Of a stretch of DNA of 64,000 bases, positions 41,190-51,040 are shown piece by piece (the stretch's first letter is position 1; the number at the start of each line of letters is the position of its first letter). Origin of the DNA: WJMT01 sp964599635. GTDB taxonomy: Bacteria > Acidobacteriota > Aminicenantia > Aminicenantales > Aminicenantaceae. Made by a program: the position numbers and the translations under genes. Where the stretch lies: NCBI GenBank assembly GCA_964599635.1, contig CAZRGM010000009.1, positions 62,001-126,000 on the forward strand. The letters are read 5' to 3'. A model generated the notes under the pieces. It was not told where the DNA came from. It saw nothing but the letters and a program-made list of their open reading frames with translations, and ran no database searches.

Positions 41190-42402
41190 AGGTTTTATGA
41201 ATAATCTTTTTGAATTTTTGAGTGCATATCTCCCTAGAATAACATTTTTCCAGGGCTCTCCTCCCCTTTCTTCCCATTTCCTCTATCTCAGGCTTATGAT
41301 TGTAAGCCCAGAGTATTCCATTTTTTAATTCTTCCGCATCCGAAGGATTGATACTGATGCCGCAGTGAAATTCCTCAGTTATTTTTTGAACCTCACTCTC
41401 TTTATCCAATGCAGCGATATAGGGTTTCCCAGCAGCCATGATTCCGTAGACTTTACTGGGAACAATGATTCCCCCCATTCCCTTTTTTAGGGTCACTAAG
41501 TGGATATGAGCTGCATTCAAGGTGAATTTTAAATTTTCTTTATCCTGATAAGTCAAAAATTTTATATTTTTCAATCCCAGAGAAGCGGATAAATCGACCA
41601 ATCCCTTTTTGCTGGCTCCTTCTCCAATCAGGACAAAGAGAATGTCCTCTTCTTCTTTTAATAATTCAGCCGCATGAATCACGTTTTCTAAATCCTGGGA
41701 AAGACCCATATTTCCAGAGTACATCACCACAAATTGAGGAGCGAAATTCTTCTTGTAAAAGTCATTAGTCTCGAGTCCAATGGGAACAATCTGTTCGGGA
41801 TCAGCCCAATTGGAGACCACCTCTATTTTTGTCAAAGGAATATGGTTCTCCTGAGCTAACCGCATTCTCATATCTCTTCCAGGGACAATGATCCTGAAAG
41901 AATGGTCATAAAGAAATTTATTGGCTCCTTTTAATATTCCTATGACAAAAGGCTGGGTTAATTTTTGATTCACAATCCCCACATTAGGCCATAAGTCCTG
42001 AACATAGTAAACAAAGGGGACTCTCCTCAGTTTGCTGTAAAGAAAGGCAATAAGCCCTAACAAAGGAGGATCTGTTTCTGAGACCACAAAGCTCACTTTT
42101 TTAAAAAACATCACCTTAAAAAAACAAAGGGTAAAATAGGAGATCAAATTAATCAGTCTGAAGAACAGATGCTTCTTGGGCAGCCGGGCGTTGTTGACTC
42201 GCCAAATCGTTATGTTTTTATAATCTTCACGGCTGAATAGGCCCCTGTTTATTACCTTTCTATAAAGAGGATTCCCGCACACCACATGCACCTCAAATTC
42301 TTGAGTCAGATCCTCACACAGTTCGGTCAGAAGCTGTCCGGTTGACTCCACATCCGGATAAAAAGAGCGGTTTAAAAAGAGAACGGATTTTTTTAAAGTC
42401 AT
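41179..42402 (-). CDS. Glycosyltransferase family 4 (WcaI-like)
   Basis: About 407 aa from ATG 42402, which overlaps the upstream stop by one base (TAATG); the longer frame to 42444 merely shadows the previous gene. SVLFLNRSFYPDVESTGQLLTELCEDL, VSETDPPLLGLIAFLYSK and YYVQDLWPNVG are typical of WcaI/WbuB-like enzymes. The donor domain has VMYSGNMGLSQDLENVI and PSKVYGIMAAGKPYIAALD. Adds one sugar on the cytoplasmic face. Last gene of a GT run that begins near 46.1 kb. Confidence 0.87.
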   Translation of the reverse strand: MTLKKSVLFLNRSFYPDVESTGQLLTELCEDLTQEFEVHVVCGNPLYRKVINRGLFSREDYKNITIWRVNNARLPKKHLFFRLINLISYFTLCFFKVMFFKKVSFVVSETDPPLLGLIAFLYSKLRRVPFVYYVQDLWPNVGIVNQKLTQPFVIGILKGANKFLYDHSFRIIVPGRDMRMRLAQENHIPLTKIEVVSNWADPEQIVPIGLETNDFYKKNFAPQFVVMYSGNMGLSQDLENVIHAAELLKEEEDILFVLIGEGASKKGLVDLSASLGLKNIKFLTYQDKENLKFTLNAAHIHLVTLKKGMGGIIVPSKVYGIMAAGKPYIAALDKESEVQKITEEFHCGISINPSDAEELKNGILWAYNHKPEIEEMGRKGRRALEKCYSREICTQKFKKIIHKTCMH

Positions 42403-43448
42403 TAAGGTTCCTCTGACTTGATATGGATTTCTGAAAGGTCCCATCCTGCTTTTTTAAACTTATTGAAAAGGCTCCAAAGCCCAAACCGCAGAAAATGCTG
42501 CTCTGTTTGATAGAGAGATTCAAATCGATTTGATTTTTTCAGCTTCTGCTTCAACTCTTTTCTTTTTTTCATCAAATTATCCAGATGATCCAGCACCCCT
42601 TTTTTGGCTTTGATAAAAGACATTCCTCTGCCTATGGAGAGATAAAAAAAGAAAAGCGCCAGCTCATAAAGAAAGTGGCTCAGTAAATATTTTGCAAATA
42701 AAGGACCCTGCATATTTTTAACGAATAAAAATTCAATATTCCGTCTTCCAAACTCTATGAAAAACTTATTTTTTTTAATTCTCCTCCGAGATCCGTAATG
42801 ATAAGACACAGCCTGAGGCTCATAAATGCAGGTGTATCTAAAAAGCCTGAGGCGGAATGACAGATCCGTATCTTCAAAATAAATAAAGAACTCCGGATCA
42901 AAAAAACCAACTTTTTTAATGACTTCTTTTTTATAAAGAGCTGCCGTGGCACAGGGGCCAAACACCTGCTTGCGGCGGTTAACCGGCTCCGCATTCTCTG
43001 ACAGATTCTTATAATCCCAGCAGGCTCCTAAACCATAAAATTCCACCCCGGCAGAGTCGATCAAGTCTCTTTGGTGATAATGGATGATCTTTGTGGCGAC
43101 ACTTCCTAAATTTTTATCAGGACTGTCCTTAAAAACAGATACCGCTTTTTCAAGCCAGTCTTTCTCCAGCACCGTGTCATTATTGATCAAAGCGAGGTAT
43201 TCTCCTTCAGCGTGCTTCAATCCCCTGTTGTTGGCTTCAGCAAATCCGTAATTTTTTTCAAAAGCGATAAGCTTATCCACATGATAATTTTTTTTGATTA
43301 TCTCCAGGGATTGGTCTGAAGAGTGATTATCCAGGAGGATAACCTCATAATTTTTATAGGTCTGGGAATAGACCGAATCCAGACACTCAGCAATGGTCTT
43401 TTCCCCGTTCCAGTTCACGATAATAAAACTGACTTTTCCTTTTTCCAT
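42402..43448 (-). CDS. Glycosyltransferase family 2 (rhamnosyltransferase-like)
   Basis: 348 aa. VSFIIVNWNGEKTIAECLDSV starts the GT-A fold; LALINNDTVLEKDWLEKA holds the DxD-equivalent NDT, and FFDPEFFIYFEDTDLSFRLR the catalytic acidic motif. The pattern matches WbbL-like family 2 enzymes, several of which use dTDP-rhamnose, available from the rfb genes here; this donor assignment is inference. The C-terminal hydrophobic segment suggests membrane association. ATG directly follows the upstream TAA. Confidence 0.85.
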   Translation of the reverse strand: MEKGKVSFIIVNWNGEKTIAECLDSVYSQTYKNYEVILLDNHSSDQSLEIIKKNYHVDKLIAFEKNYGFAEANNRGLKHAEGEYLALINNDTVLEKDWLEKAVSVFKDSPDKNLGSVATKIIHYHQRDLIDSAGVEFYGLGACWDYKNLSENAEPVNRRKQVFGPCATAALYKKEVIKKVGFFDPEFFIYFEDTDLSFRLRLFRYTCIYEPQAVSYHYGSRRRIKKNKFFIEFGRRNIEFLFVKNMQGPLFAKYLLSHFLYELALFFFYLSIGRGMSFIKAKKGVLDHLDNLMKKRKELKQKLKKSNRFESLYQTEQHFLRFGLWSLFNKFKKAGWDLSEIHIKSEEP

Positions 43449-44339
43449 TTAATATATATCCGAATTTCTTCTGAAAGGAGCTTTGATGAGCTTGAGAATA
43501 GGGATAAAAATCCAGTATTTGACCCTATTCACTGCCAGCAGAACAGCGTATTCATAAGGATTTTTGTTTTTTTTGAAATATTTCAGCAGACTCTTCTGGT
43601 ATTCTTTTATTTTCTTGATCTCTCCCCATTGTTCAGAGCTTTTTGATAAAAAATGTACGGCTGAGGCGTGAGGGTCATGCATGATTTTCCACCCGGCCTT
43701 ATGGATTCTCAGGCAGAGATCCACTTCTTCAAAATACATCCAGAATTGTTCATCAAATCCACCTACCTGGTTCAGCACGTCCCTTCTTAGAAAAAGAAAG
43801 CTTCCCATAATCTGGTTGACCTCTCTTATATCAGAATGGTCCCAATCCAGCATCAAATATTCTCGAAACAGCTTCATCCTTGGAAAGAGAAACCGAATCC
43901 CAAGAAGCATCAAAAGATAAGTTTTAAAGTCAGGGAATTTTCGGCAGGAATGCTGGAGAGAACCGTCTGGAAAAGTCAACCTGCAGGAAGAAGCTCCAAC
44001 ATCCGGATGAGACTCCATAAATCGAAACATCTCATTCAGGCAGTGAGGATTGACTTTCACATCACTGTTTAAAATCAGCACATATTTTCCCTTTGCCGCT
44101 TTAAGGCCTTGATTTCCGGCTCTTCCATAACCCTTGTTTTCCTTATTTTTGATCAGAAGGACATCCGGAAAATCCTGCTCGACCATCTCCGGGCTTCTAT
44201 CTGAAGAATGGTTATCGACCACAATGATCTGCAGACGAAGATCATCAGCGTGAGTTTTTACAGCCTCAAGGCATTGGCACAGCAAATCCCTGGTGTTCCA
44301 GTTGATGATGATGACGGATAGATCATAATGATTAGGCAT
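43449..44339 (-). CDS. Glycosyltransferase family 2 (rhamnosyltransferase-like)
   Basis: 296 aa. LSVIIINWNTRDLLCQCLEAV, YVLILNSDVKVNPHCL (NSD motif) and GFDEQFWMYFEEVDLCLRIH define a WbbL-type GT2 like its neighbour. Tandem arrangement with the previous gene, but the similarity is at family level. No ribosome-binding site of note; start and stop are separated from neighbours by 0-2 bases. Probable transfer of a deoxyhexose (inference). Confidence 0.87.
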   Translation of the reverse strand: MPNHYDLSVIIINWNTRDLLCQCLEAVKTHADDLRLQIIVVDNHSSDRSPEMVEQDFPDVLLIKNKENKGYGRAGNQGLKAAKGKYVLILNSDVKVNPHCLNEMFRFMESHPDVGASSCRLTFPDGSLQHSCRKFPDFKTYLLMLLGIRFLFPRMKLFREYLMLDWDHSDIREVNQIMGSFLFLRRDVLNQVGGFDEQFWMYFEEVDLCLRIHKAGWKIMHDPHASAVHFLSKSSEQWGEIKKIKEYQKSLLKYFKKNKNPYEYAVLLAVNRVKYWIFIPILKLIKAPFRRNSDIY

Positions 44340-44340
44340 G

Positions 44341-46134
44341 TCAGTAGAACTTTTTTATTCTGAAGTCTTCACTTTCATAAGACAGATTAGGATTGTAATA
44401 AGGATCTGATGCCAACTGGTTCCCCCATTTTTTTTTCATAAACATCACTTCATCCGGATCCAAATAATCAGACCGGCTCTGAGATTCATAGTGAACTAAA
44501 ACCGCATAGGGAGTATACACAATGAGATATCCTCTTTTTCTCAATTTCAGACAAAGATCTACGTCATTAAATCCTATAGGCAAATGTTCCTTATCAAATC
44601 CCCCGACTTCTTCAAACACTTCTTTTCTCAGCATCATACAGGCCGCAGTGACCGCGCTGTAATTCCGTATGGTGTTGAGTGAACCAAAATATCCATTACT
44701 GGTTTTTGGAAATTTTTTATGTGAATGAGCGGCCACTCCGCCCAATCCAATAAGGGTTCCCGCATGCTGGATGGTGTCATCCGGATACAGCAATTTAGCT
44801 CCCACAGCACCCACTTCTTCTCTCTGGACATGTTCCAGCATAGAGGTCATCCACTCTGGAGAAATGACTTCTGTATCATTGTTTAAAAAAAGGAGATGGC
44901 TTCCTCGGGCATGAGCCGCAGCCAAGTTATTGATTTCTGAAAAATTATACTCTTTCTCATACGGGAGAACACGAATCCCCTCTTGTTCCTCCAGAGAAGA
45001 TAAAAAACTTAAAGTCTCCGGATGTTCACTTTTATTATCCACAATGATGATTTCATAATTGGGATAATCGGTCTTTTTCTGAATGCTCTGAACACATCTT
45101 TTCAGAAAAGAGACTTTATCTTTGTTAGGAATAATGACAGAGACTTGTGGCTCATTCCTTATTTTTCTTTTCACCCTGTAGCTTTCAAATTGATGAAAAT
45201 TGATTCCTTTCTCCACCGTCCCTTCGATTTTGCGTCTTTCTAAAGCTTGGCTCAGAGCTTTTATGGAATTTTCGATGTGAACGGCTTTTTCCTTATGGCC
45301 CATAGAGGTGGAACCTTTGACCTGCCTCCAGTGATAGAGAACTTTGGGAATATGATAGACATTGTCTGTTTCTTCAGTCAGTCTTAAAACTAGGTCATAA
45401 TCCTGACTTCCCTCAAATCCTTTTCTAAATCCTTTGATTCTTTGGATGATTTCTCGACGGCACACCAAAAAATGGCAGATATAATTAAAAGACAGCAGGA
45501 GGTCGGGGGAATAATCTGGTTTAAAAAAAGGCTGAAACCTTTTTCCTTTGAGATCAATTTTATCTTCATCACTGTAGATCAGGTCTGCCTCAGGATGCTG
45601 GTTGAGAAGTCTGACCACTTCAAACAGCGCATCTTTAGAGAGTTCATCATCATCATCTAAAAATCCCACAAATTCCCCTTGAGCTAATGCCAGGGCTTCG
45701 TTGGAAGCCCCAGCAATTCCTTGATTTTTGGTTAAAAACTTTATATTCATTTTCTTATTATCTCGATACCTGGAGAGAAATCTTTTTATGTGTTTCCGGG
45801 TGGAGGCATCATCCACAAGACACAGCTCCCAGTTTTCATAGATCTGGCCCAACACAGATTGAAGGGCTTTTTTCAGCCATTTCCTCTCCACATTATAAAC
45901 CGGCATAATAAGGCTGATTTTGGGTTGGTGTCTAAACTTTTTGATCTGTTCTTTTATATTTTCTATATCTTTTTTAAGCAGATAATAATGATCCATCCAA
46001 ATCTCATATTCAGTCTTAAACCGTCTGGAGGATATTTTTTTGGCTTTATGCCAGAATGCTGAAAACCCTTCTTTGAGTAAAACCGGGAATGTCCTCTTCA
46101 TGAGGACCCCTATGTATCTGAGCTTCAGCTTCAC
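44341..46134 (-). CDS. Two-domain family 2 glycosyltransferase
   Basis: 597 aa. After a basic N-terminal region (about 1-70) lie two GT2 domains. Domain 1 (about 72-290) has ISLIMPVYNVERKWLKKAL, FVGFLDDDDEL and GFEGSQDYDLVLRL. Domain 2 (about 325-560) has VSVIIPNKDKVSFLKRCVQS, LLFLNNDTEVISPEW and GFNDVDLCLKLRKRGY. Such proteins may add two sugars in succession. It overlaps the Wzt gene by four bases. A related 650-aa protein is at 56394. Confidence 0.87.
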   Translation of the reverse strand: MKLKLRYIGVLMKRTFPVLLKEGFSAFWHKAKKISSRRFKTEYEIWMDHYYLLKKDIENIKEQIKKFRHQPKISLIMPVYNVERKWLKKALQSVLGQIYENWELCLVDDASTRKHIKRFLSRYRDNKKMNIKFLTKNQGIAGASNEALALAQGEFVGFLDDDDELSKDALFEVVRLLNQHPEADLIYSDEDKIDLKGKRFQPFFKPDYSPDLLLSFNYICHFLVCRREIIQRIKGFRKGFEGSQDYDLVLRLTEETDNVYHIPKVLYHWRQVKGSTSMGHKEKAVHIENSIKALSQALERRKIEGTVEKGINFHQFESYRVKRKIRNEPQVSVIIPNKDKVSFLKRCVQSIQKKTDYPNYEIIIVDNKSEHPETLSFLSSLEEQEGIRVLPYEKEYNFSEINNLAAAHARGSHLLFLNNDTEVISPEWMTSMLEHVQREEVGAVGAKLLYPDDTIQHAGTLIGLGGVAAHSHKKFPKTSNGYFGSLNTIRNYSAVTAACMMLRKEVFEEVGGFDKEHLPIGFNDVDLCLKLRKRGYLIVYTPYAVLVHYESQSRSDYLDPDEVMFMKKKWGNQLASDPYYNPNLSYESEDFRIKKFY

Positions 46135-47411
46135 TTTGGATTCCCTTTTCGTTCATGATTCCATTGAGAAGGAATAAACAGAGTCCCGAATTTTTCTTTA
46201 ACTTCACGGCTCTCCACCACATTAAAGACAAGACATTTTTCTAAATGGTCATAGGCATGGCGGAGTGAAAAATCATAAATCGAGACTGAAAAAATATAAC
46301 TTCCAGGGAGAAAAGGAATTGAATCAACAGTGTATTCCACAAATCCTTTTCCTTCAATCCAATCGATCTCACAGCCTCCTGTGCTGGTGTTAGGACCCGT
46401 TAAAAGGGTGCCGTCTTCTTTATAAATGGCAATACCAAATACGGGCTTTTTGATTCTTTTCTTGGCTTTGTAATCCATTCTGATTTTCAGAGAGTCTCCG
46501 GTTTTAAAGTCATAACTCTCCTGGCCTTTATCATCAAAAAATTTGACGGATGTTATTTCAGCTTCCCGGCTCCCCCATCGATTGAATTGGGTGGCGGCCA
46601 GGGTTTTTATGGCCCCTGATTCAGCAGCTTCCTTTTCATCCTGATCCAATCTCAAAGCCTGTTTTCTCTTTCGAAAAAGCATTCTGTGGTATTCTGAAAT
46701 CACTTCCACGGGATCCTCTCTAGTGAACTGCTGGCCGTCATCAATGAGAAAAACTCGATCGCACATCCTTTCTATAACGTTCAGGTCATGAGATACAATG
46801 AGAATTGTTTTTCCTTTGTCTTTAAATTCCTCAATCCTTTCAAAGCATTTCTTCTGAAAATTCTCGTCCCCCACGGCTAAAATTTCATCAATGAGTAAAA
46901 TATCCGGGTCAACATTAATGGCAATGGAAAAACCCAGTCTTAAATACATGCCTGACGAATAAGTCTTTATGGGATTATCTATGAAATTTTTTAATCCGGA
47001 AAAATCAATGATTTCCTCTATTTTTTCATCGATCTCCTTTTTTCTGAAGCCCAGAAGAGAGGCATTGACATAGATATTTTCTCTTCCAGATAATTCATCA
47101 TGGAATCCAGCTCCCAATTCTATCAAAGTGGCAATGTTTCCCTTGGCTGAAATCTCTCCCTCATCCGGAAAAAGGATCCGGGCTATCAGTTTGAGGAGAG
47201 TGCTCTTTCCAGAACCATTTTCGCCAATAATGCCCACGGTCTCTCCCTCTTGGATATTCATATTGATATTCTTCAAAGCATAGAACTCCTCATAGGGAGA
47301 TGATTTGAATCCCTTAAGCAAATTCAAGAAAGCGTATTTGAGGTTAGACGATTTTTCGTGATACCTCCTGAATTTTTTTGAAAGACCCGTTATTTTTATG
47401 GCTTCCATCAT
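46131..47411 (-). CDS. wzt: Polysaccharide ABC transporter ATPase with C-terminal Wzt carbohydrate-binding domain
   Basis: 426 aa. Walker A GIIGENGSGKSTLLKLIAR (about 59-77), signature YSSGMYLRLGFSIA, Walker B DILLIDEILAVGDE, switch His in LIVSHDLNV. Residues about 265-420 form a Wzt C-terminal beta-sandwich (ITSVKFFDDKGQESYDFKTG, TSTGGCEIDWIEGKGFVEYTV). Family role: drives export of a completed lipid-linked glycan, with the C-terminal domain recognising the chain end or modification. Overlaps wzm by four bases. Confidence 0.93.
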   Translation of the reverse strand: MMEAIKITGLSKKFRRYHEKSSNLKYAFLNLLKGFKSSPYEEFYALKNINMNIQEGETVGIIGENGSGKSTLLKLIARILFPDEGEISAKGNIATLIELGAGFHDELSGRENIYVNASLLGFRKKEIDEKIEEIIDFSGLKNFIDNPIKTYSSGMYLRLGFSIAINVDPDILLIDEILAVGDENFQKKCFERIEEFKDKGKTILIVSHDLNVIERMCDRVFLIDDGQQFTREDPVEVISEYHRMLFRKRKQALRLDQDEKEAAESGAIKTLAATQFNRWGSREAEITSVKFFDDKGQESYDFKTGDSLKIRMDYKAKKRIKKPVFGIAIYKEDGTLLTGPNTSTGGCEIDWIEGKGFVEYTVDSIPFLPGSYIFSVSIYDFSLRHAYDHLEKCLVFNVVESREVKEKFGTLFIPSQWNHERKGNPK

Positions 47412-48184
47412 ATTTCTTCCGCAAACCTTTTGTTATGGTGATTGAAAAACAGTAGACCCAGCACAAAAATCAGTCCCGCAATCACCAACAGCCAAACACA
47501 CTGAATGAGGGAGATCCCCTTATTGCGCAGAAGTATATCCCGGTATCCTTCCACAAAAAGCACGGCCGGATTTAAGTGATACCATAATTGAAATCGTTCT
47601 GGAACAAAACTGACAGGATAAATAATGGGAGTAAGCCAAAACCAAATCTGTAAAAAAATCTCCAAGAGATGCTTCACATCAGAAAAAAAAACATTGAAAG
47701 CAGAAAAGAAAAAGGACAAACCCAGATTAAATCCGGTTTGGAAAAGAATGATCACAGGAAGCCAAAGAAGGGGCAGGCCCAGATCAATCTTAAAGATAAA
47801 AAGAGCCGGGATCAAAATCAAAAAAGTGAGAAGAAACTGGACCAAATTAGAAAACACAATGGAGAGGGGAAGCACCTCTCTTGGAAAATAAACCTTTTTT
47901 ACCAGATTTCCATTATCTTTAATGGAACCTACGGACATGGAAAGAGAGGCCTGAAGATAACTCCAGGGAAGAAACGCACACAGAAAAAAGACCGGAAAAT
48001 TTTCCACTCTCACTCGAATGATGTACTTAAACGCCACGGTATAAACCACCAGCATCACCAAAGGATTCAGCAAAGACCAGAAAAAACCCAGCACAGATCC
48101 TTTGTATTTGACTTTAAGGTCTCTAGAGACCAGGCTAAAAGCCAGGAATCGATATCTGTAGATCTCTTTGAGTTTATTGATCAT
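47408..48184 (-). CDS. wzm: Polysaccharide ABC transporter permease
   Basis: 258 aa with six membrane helices. YRFLAFSLVSRDLKVKYKGSVLGFFWSLLNPL is the hallmark ABC-2 N-terminus of Wzm/TagG proteins, and FWLTPIIYPVSFVPERF the conserved region before the last helices. Forms the inner-membrane channel with the adjoining ATPase. Its presence beside Wzx/Wzy-type genes means two export routes are encoded in the same window. Confidence 0.93.
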   Translation of the reverse strand: MINKLKEIYRYRFLAFSLVSRDLKVKYKGSVLGFFWSLLNPLVMLVVYTVAFKYIIRVRVENFPVFFLCAFLPWSYLQASLSMSVGSIKDNGNLVKKVYFPREVLPLSIVFSNLVQFLLTFLILIPALFIFKIDLGLPLLWLPVIILFQTGFNLGLSFFFSAFNVFFSDVKHLLEIFLQIWFWLTPIIYPVSFVPERFQLWYHLNPAVLFVEGYRDILLRNKGISLIQCVWLLVIAGLIFVLGLLFFNHHNKRFAEEI

Positions 48185-48196
48185 GTTCAGTTCAAT

Positions 48197-48949
48197 CTAT
48201 TTTCTCATGTTGATGACTCGAGCCGGCGAGCCAGCCGCAACGGCAAAAGCCGGAATATCCTGATTCACAAAAGAATTAGTCCCGATCACACTGTCTCTTC
48301 CGATGGAACATCCATCCATCACTCTCACTCCGGCTCCCAGCCACACGTTATCTCCAATCTCAATGCCTTTGCATTCCGCACCCTGAAGGCTGATGGGAAT
48401 ATCAGTCCTGTCTATGGAGTGATTTCCTCCTCCCATCAGATAACAATAAGCGGAGATCAGCACATCATTCCCCACCTTGACCCGGCAGTCCCTTGAAAAG
48501 ATGGTGCTCATCATCCCTATATTGGTCCGGCTCCCGATTTCAATTTGACCTCCCTTGCTGTTCAGTACGGTATTTCGGCTGATAAGAGTTTGATCGCCGA
48601 TTTTAATTCCGGACTTTTCTCCCCCGTAAGCATCCAGAACCACAAAGTCATTGATGGCCACTCCAGTTCCCAATTCAATTTTATGAGCATGTCTCAAAGT
48701 CACATTCCGGCCCCAGATGATCCCCTGACCTCTTTCTTTTAATAATGAATTGAAAAACCGGCTTCTTAAAAAATATCCAAACGCACCGGGAAAATTCCCG
48801 CACAGAGACATGATCAGCTCGTACTTAAGAAGAGAAAATAATCCTTTCTCCCCTATGGTCAAATTCCTGTACTTCTGGTAAGAAGAGGTGTGAGAATCCT
48901 GAAGTTCAAAATGAACGCTGGTGGCTTGTTCAAGTTTTTTGTCTTTCAT
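48197..48949 (-). CDS. Left-handed beta-helix acyltransferase (hexapeptide family)
   Basis: 250 aa. The first about 90 residues are helical; hexapeptide turns then run from IIWGRNVTLRHAHKIELGTG through IKIGDQTLISRNTVL, IEIGSRTNIGMMST, CKGIEIGDNVWLGAGVRVMD and IGRDSVIGTNSFV. MGGGNHSIDRTDIPI contains the expected catalytic His in the extended loop. Family role: O- or N-acetyl transfer from acetyl-CoA to a sugar. Twelve bases before wzm. The long N-terminal extension is larger than in WcaF-type enzymes. Confidence 0.87.
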   Translation of the reverse strand: MKDKKLEQATSVHFELQDSHTSSYQKYRNLTIGEKGLFSLLKYELIMSLCGNFPGAFGYFLRSRFFNSLLKERGQGIIWGRNVTLRHAHKIELGTGVAINDFVVLDAYGGEKSGIKIGDQTLISRNTVLNSKGGQIEIGSRTNIGMMSTIFSRDCRVKVGNDVLISAYCYLMGGGNHSIDRTDIPISLQGAECKGIEIGDNVWLGAGVRVMDGCSIGRDSVIGTNSFVNQDIPAFAVAAGSPARVINMRK

Positions 48950-48967
48950 CTGATTCGTCCCTTAAGT

Positions 48968-49855
48968 TCACTTTGACTTTATTATACTTTTGGCACAGCC
49001 CAAAGACCATGCCCAAATTCCGGCCGCCAATAAGGGAAAACTCTGGACCAGGTCTTTAGCCAATTTTCTATCTAATAATAGGATATGTTTCAAGATAAAG
49101 AAAGTCCTTATCCAAGGAAGAAAAGGAATATAAAACACACTTCGGGATAAAAATGACCCGGGCATCCCGGCTTCTTTTCGAGCTAAAATGGAATACTCTC
49201 CATGGTAGACCTGCTTTTTTAGATACCTTGAAAAATTTGTGGAACAGGCATGATAAATCTTCATCTCCGGAGAAAAATAAATCCTCTCTCCCTTCTTCAT
49301 CAGGATATAAGAATAAAGCATATCCACCCCTTTGCGGATGGAGGGGAAAAAACCATATTTTTCAAATACCTGTTTGTCAATGAAGCAGTTGGCTGTTGAG
49401 ATGAGAGAAACTCGGCGGAAAGGGCTTCCGGGCGAAAGCTGAACCAGCTCCAGTAAATATTCTGCTTTGCTGACTGTATTTTCTGGATTGAGGTTCCCAA
49501 TAGATCCCCCTACAATTTTATGCCTCTTCCGATACAGCCTCTCTATGGTCAAAAGCCAATTTTTCTCGGGCACACAATCTGAGTCAATAAAGGCCATAAT
49601 CTCTCCCTGGGCTTCTTTTAACCCTACATTTTTGGCCTCTCCCGTGTAGGCTCTTTTTTTAAGCTGGATGACTTTCACGTCTTTAAATTTTTGATTGATG
49701 AGAGGCTTCGTATTATCCTGAGAGCTGTTGACCACAATGATCTCAAAATCTCCCTGATAATCCTGGCTATGGAGATAGGAAAGGGTGTTTATGATAGAGG
49801 ACTCCGATTGATAAGCAGGAATGATGATGGAGATCAGCCGCTTTTTTTCTTTCAT
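48968..49855 (-). CDS. Glycosyltransferase family 2
   Basis: 295 aa. RLISIIIPAYQSESSIINTLSYL opens the GT-A fold, AFIDSDCVPEKNWLLTIERL carries the DSD metal motif. STANCFIDKQVFEKYGFFP and the HACSTNFSRYLKKQVYHGEYS segment are typical of membrane-associated GT2 enzymes, with a hydrophobic C-terminal part near residues 240-285. Overlaps nothing, but its start is one base from the neighbouring stop. Donor unknown. Confidence 0.84.
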   Translation of the reverse strand: MKEKKRLISIIIPAYQSESSIINTLSYLHSQDYQGDFEIIVVNSSQDNTKPLINQKFKDVKVIQLKKRAYTGEAKNVGLKEAQGEIMAFIDSDCVPEKNWLLTIERLYRKRHKIVGGSIGNLNPENTVSKAEYLLELVQLSPGSPFRRVSLISTANCFIDKQVFEKYGFFPSIRKGVDMLYSYILMKKGERIYFSPEMKIYHACSTNFSRYLKKQVYHGEYSILARKEAGMPGSFLSRSVFYIPFLPWIRTFFILKHILLLDRKLAKDLVQSFPLLAAGIWAWSLGCAKSIIKSK

Positions 49856-49856
49856 G

Positions 49857-51014
49857 TCAAAATGAATGGTATTTATTTAATCCTATTTCAAAAAGATTTG
49901 CAATCTGAGTGGATGAAAACACACTCTGATATAACTGGTATCCTTGTTCCGCTATTCTCTCTCTCAATTTCTTATCTTCTTTGAGTAAAAGGATGGATTC
50001 AGCCAAAGCTCTCGGGTTTCCGGTCTCGCACAGCACGGCATTTTTTTTATGAGTGAAAACTTCCCTGGCTGCCGGAGTATTTCCAGTGATCACCGGTTTT
50101 TTCATGGCTAAAGCTTCATAAACTTTAATGGGAATCCCTCTCTGCGCTTTGGGGGTGGTGCCAAAAATACCCAGTGAGATATGGGCATCACAGATGTGTT
50201 CAGGCAGTTCTTTGTAATTGACCCACTCGATAAAGTCAATATTTTGGACCTCTAACTGCCGGGATAACCGCTTGATGCTCTCAGATAACTGCCCCGAACC
50301 AATGATTTCAAACTCAATTTCTTTATCCTGTTCTAAAAGTTTAGCAGCTCTGACTATGGTGGAGATTCCCTGAAGCGGGATGAATTTCCCATAAAAAAGA
50401 ACCTTCACAAGATTTTCGTCCAGAGTCTGACCTTTAGAAGGCCGGAGATAAAAGTTTTTTTCATCCGCGCCTAAAGGGATTTGAAAAAACTTTTTTTGGG
50501 GAACATTAAATTCTTTACAGTAATAATTCAGGTAAGTTTTGGTTTCAATGATGATCCAATCCGCCAACCGGCAGCTCATCTCATCGATCCAGTGAAGCCA
50601 TTTAGATTGAAGGGAAGCCCTGTTCACATATTCTCTGTCCTCGACTAATGTTTCATAAAGAGGAAATACAGGAGTAAAGACCAGAGTTTTTCTCCTGATT
50701 TTGGTCAGTAATCGAGCCAAAGGCATATCAAAATAACCATTGTATCCCACGATAACCACATCATGGTCTTTGAGACCCAAATAACGCACCGCTAAAGAGA
50801 GATAAGCCATGATCAGCTTAATCCCATTTTTTATGGCTGAGTTTAAAGAAAAAAATTCTGTTTTTTCTCTGATTTTTTCCCAAAAAGGAGTGTGGCACTC
50901 AAGAATCTCATATCCTTTAAGGCGGCAGGACTGCATCAAAGTCCTTGTCCGGGGAAAAGAGCTCTCATAAGTCCCAAAAAAACAAATCGCAACTTTTTGG
51001 CTTTTAGTTTTCAT
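49857..51014 (-). CDS. Glycosyltransferase family 4 (GT-B)
   Basis: About 385 aa from ATG 51014; a TTG at 51026 next to AAAGGGGA is an alternative. VAICFFGTYESSFPRTRTLM is a GT4 N-terminus. DWIIIETKTYLNYYCKEFNV, VLFYGKFIPLQGISTIVRA and GIPIKVYEALAMKKPVITG mark the donor-binding domain. Lies between the GT2 gene and the flavoprotein pair, all closely packed. Sugar unknown. Confidence 0.85.
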   Translation of the reverse strand: MKTKSQKVAICFFGTYESSFPRTRTLMQSCRLKGYEILECHTPFWEKIREKTEFFSLNSAIKNGIKLIMAYLSLAVRYLGLKDHDVVIVGYNGYFDMPLARLLTKIRRKTLVFTPVFPLYETLVEDREYVNRASLQSKWLHWIDEMSCRLADWIIIETKTYLNYYCKEFNVPQKKFFQIPLGADEKNFYLRPSKGQTLDENLVKVLFYGKFIPLQGISTIVRAAKLLEQDKEIEFEIIGSGQLSESIKRLSRQLEVQNIDFIEWVNYKELPEHICDAHISLGIFGTTPKAQRGIPIKVYEALAMKKPVITGNTPAAREVFTHKKNAVLCETGNPRALAESILLLKEDKKLRERIAEQGYQLYQSVFSSTQIANLFEIGLNKYHSF

Positions 51015-51040
51015 GTTGAATTGCAATCCCCTTTGAAATC

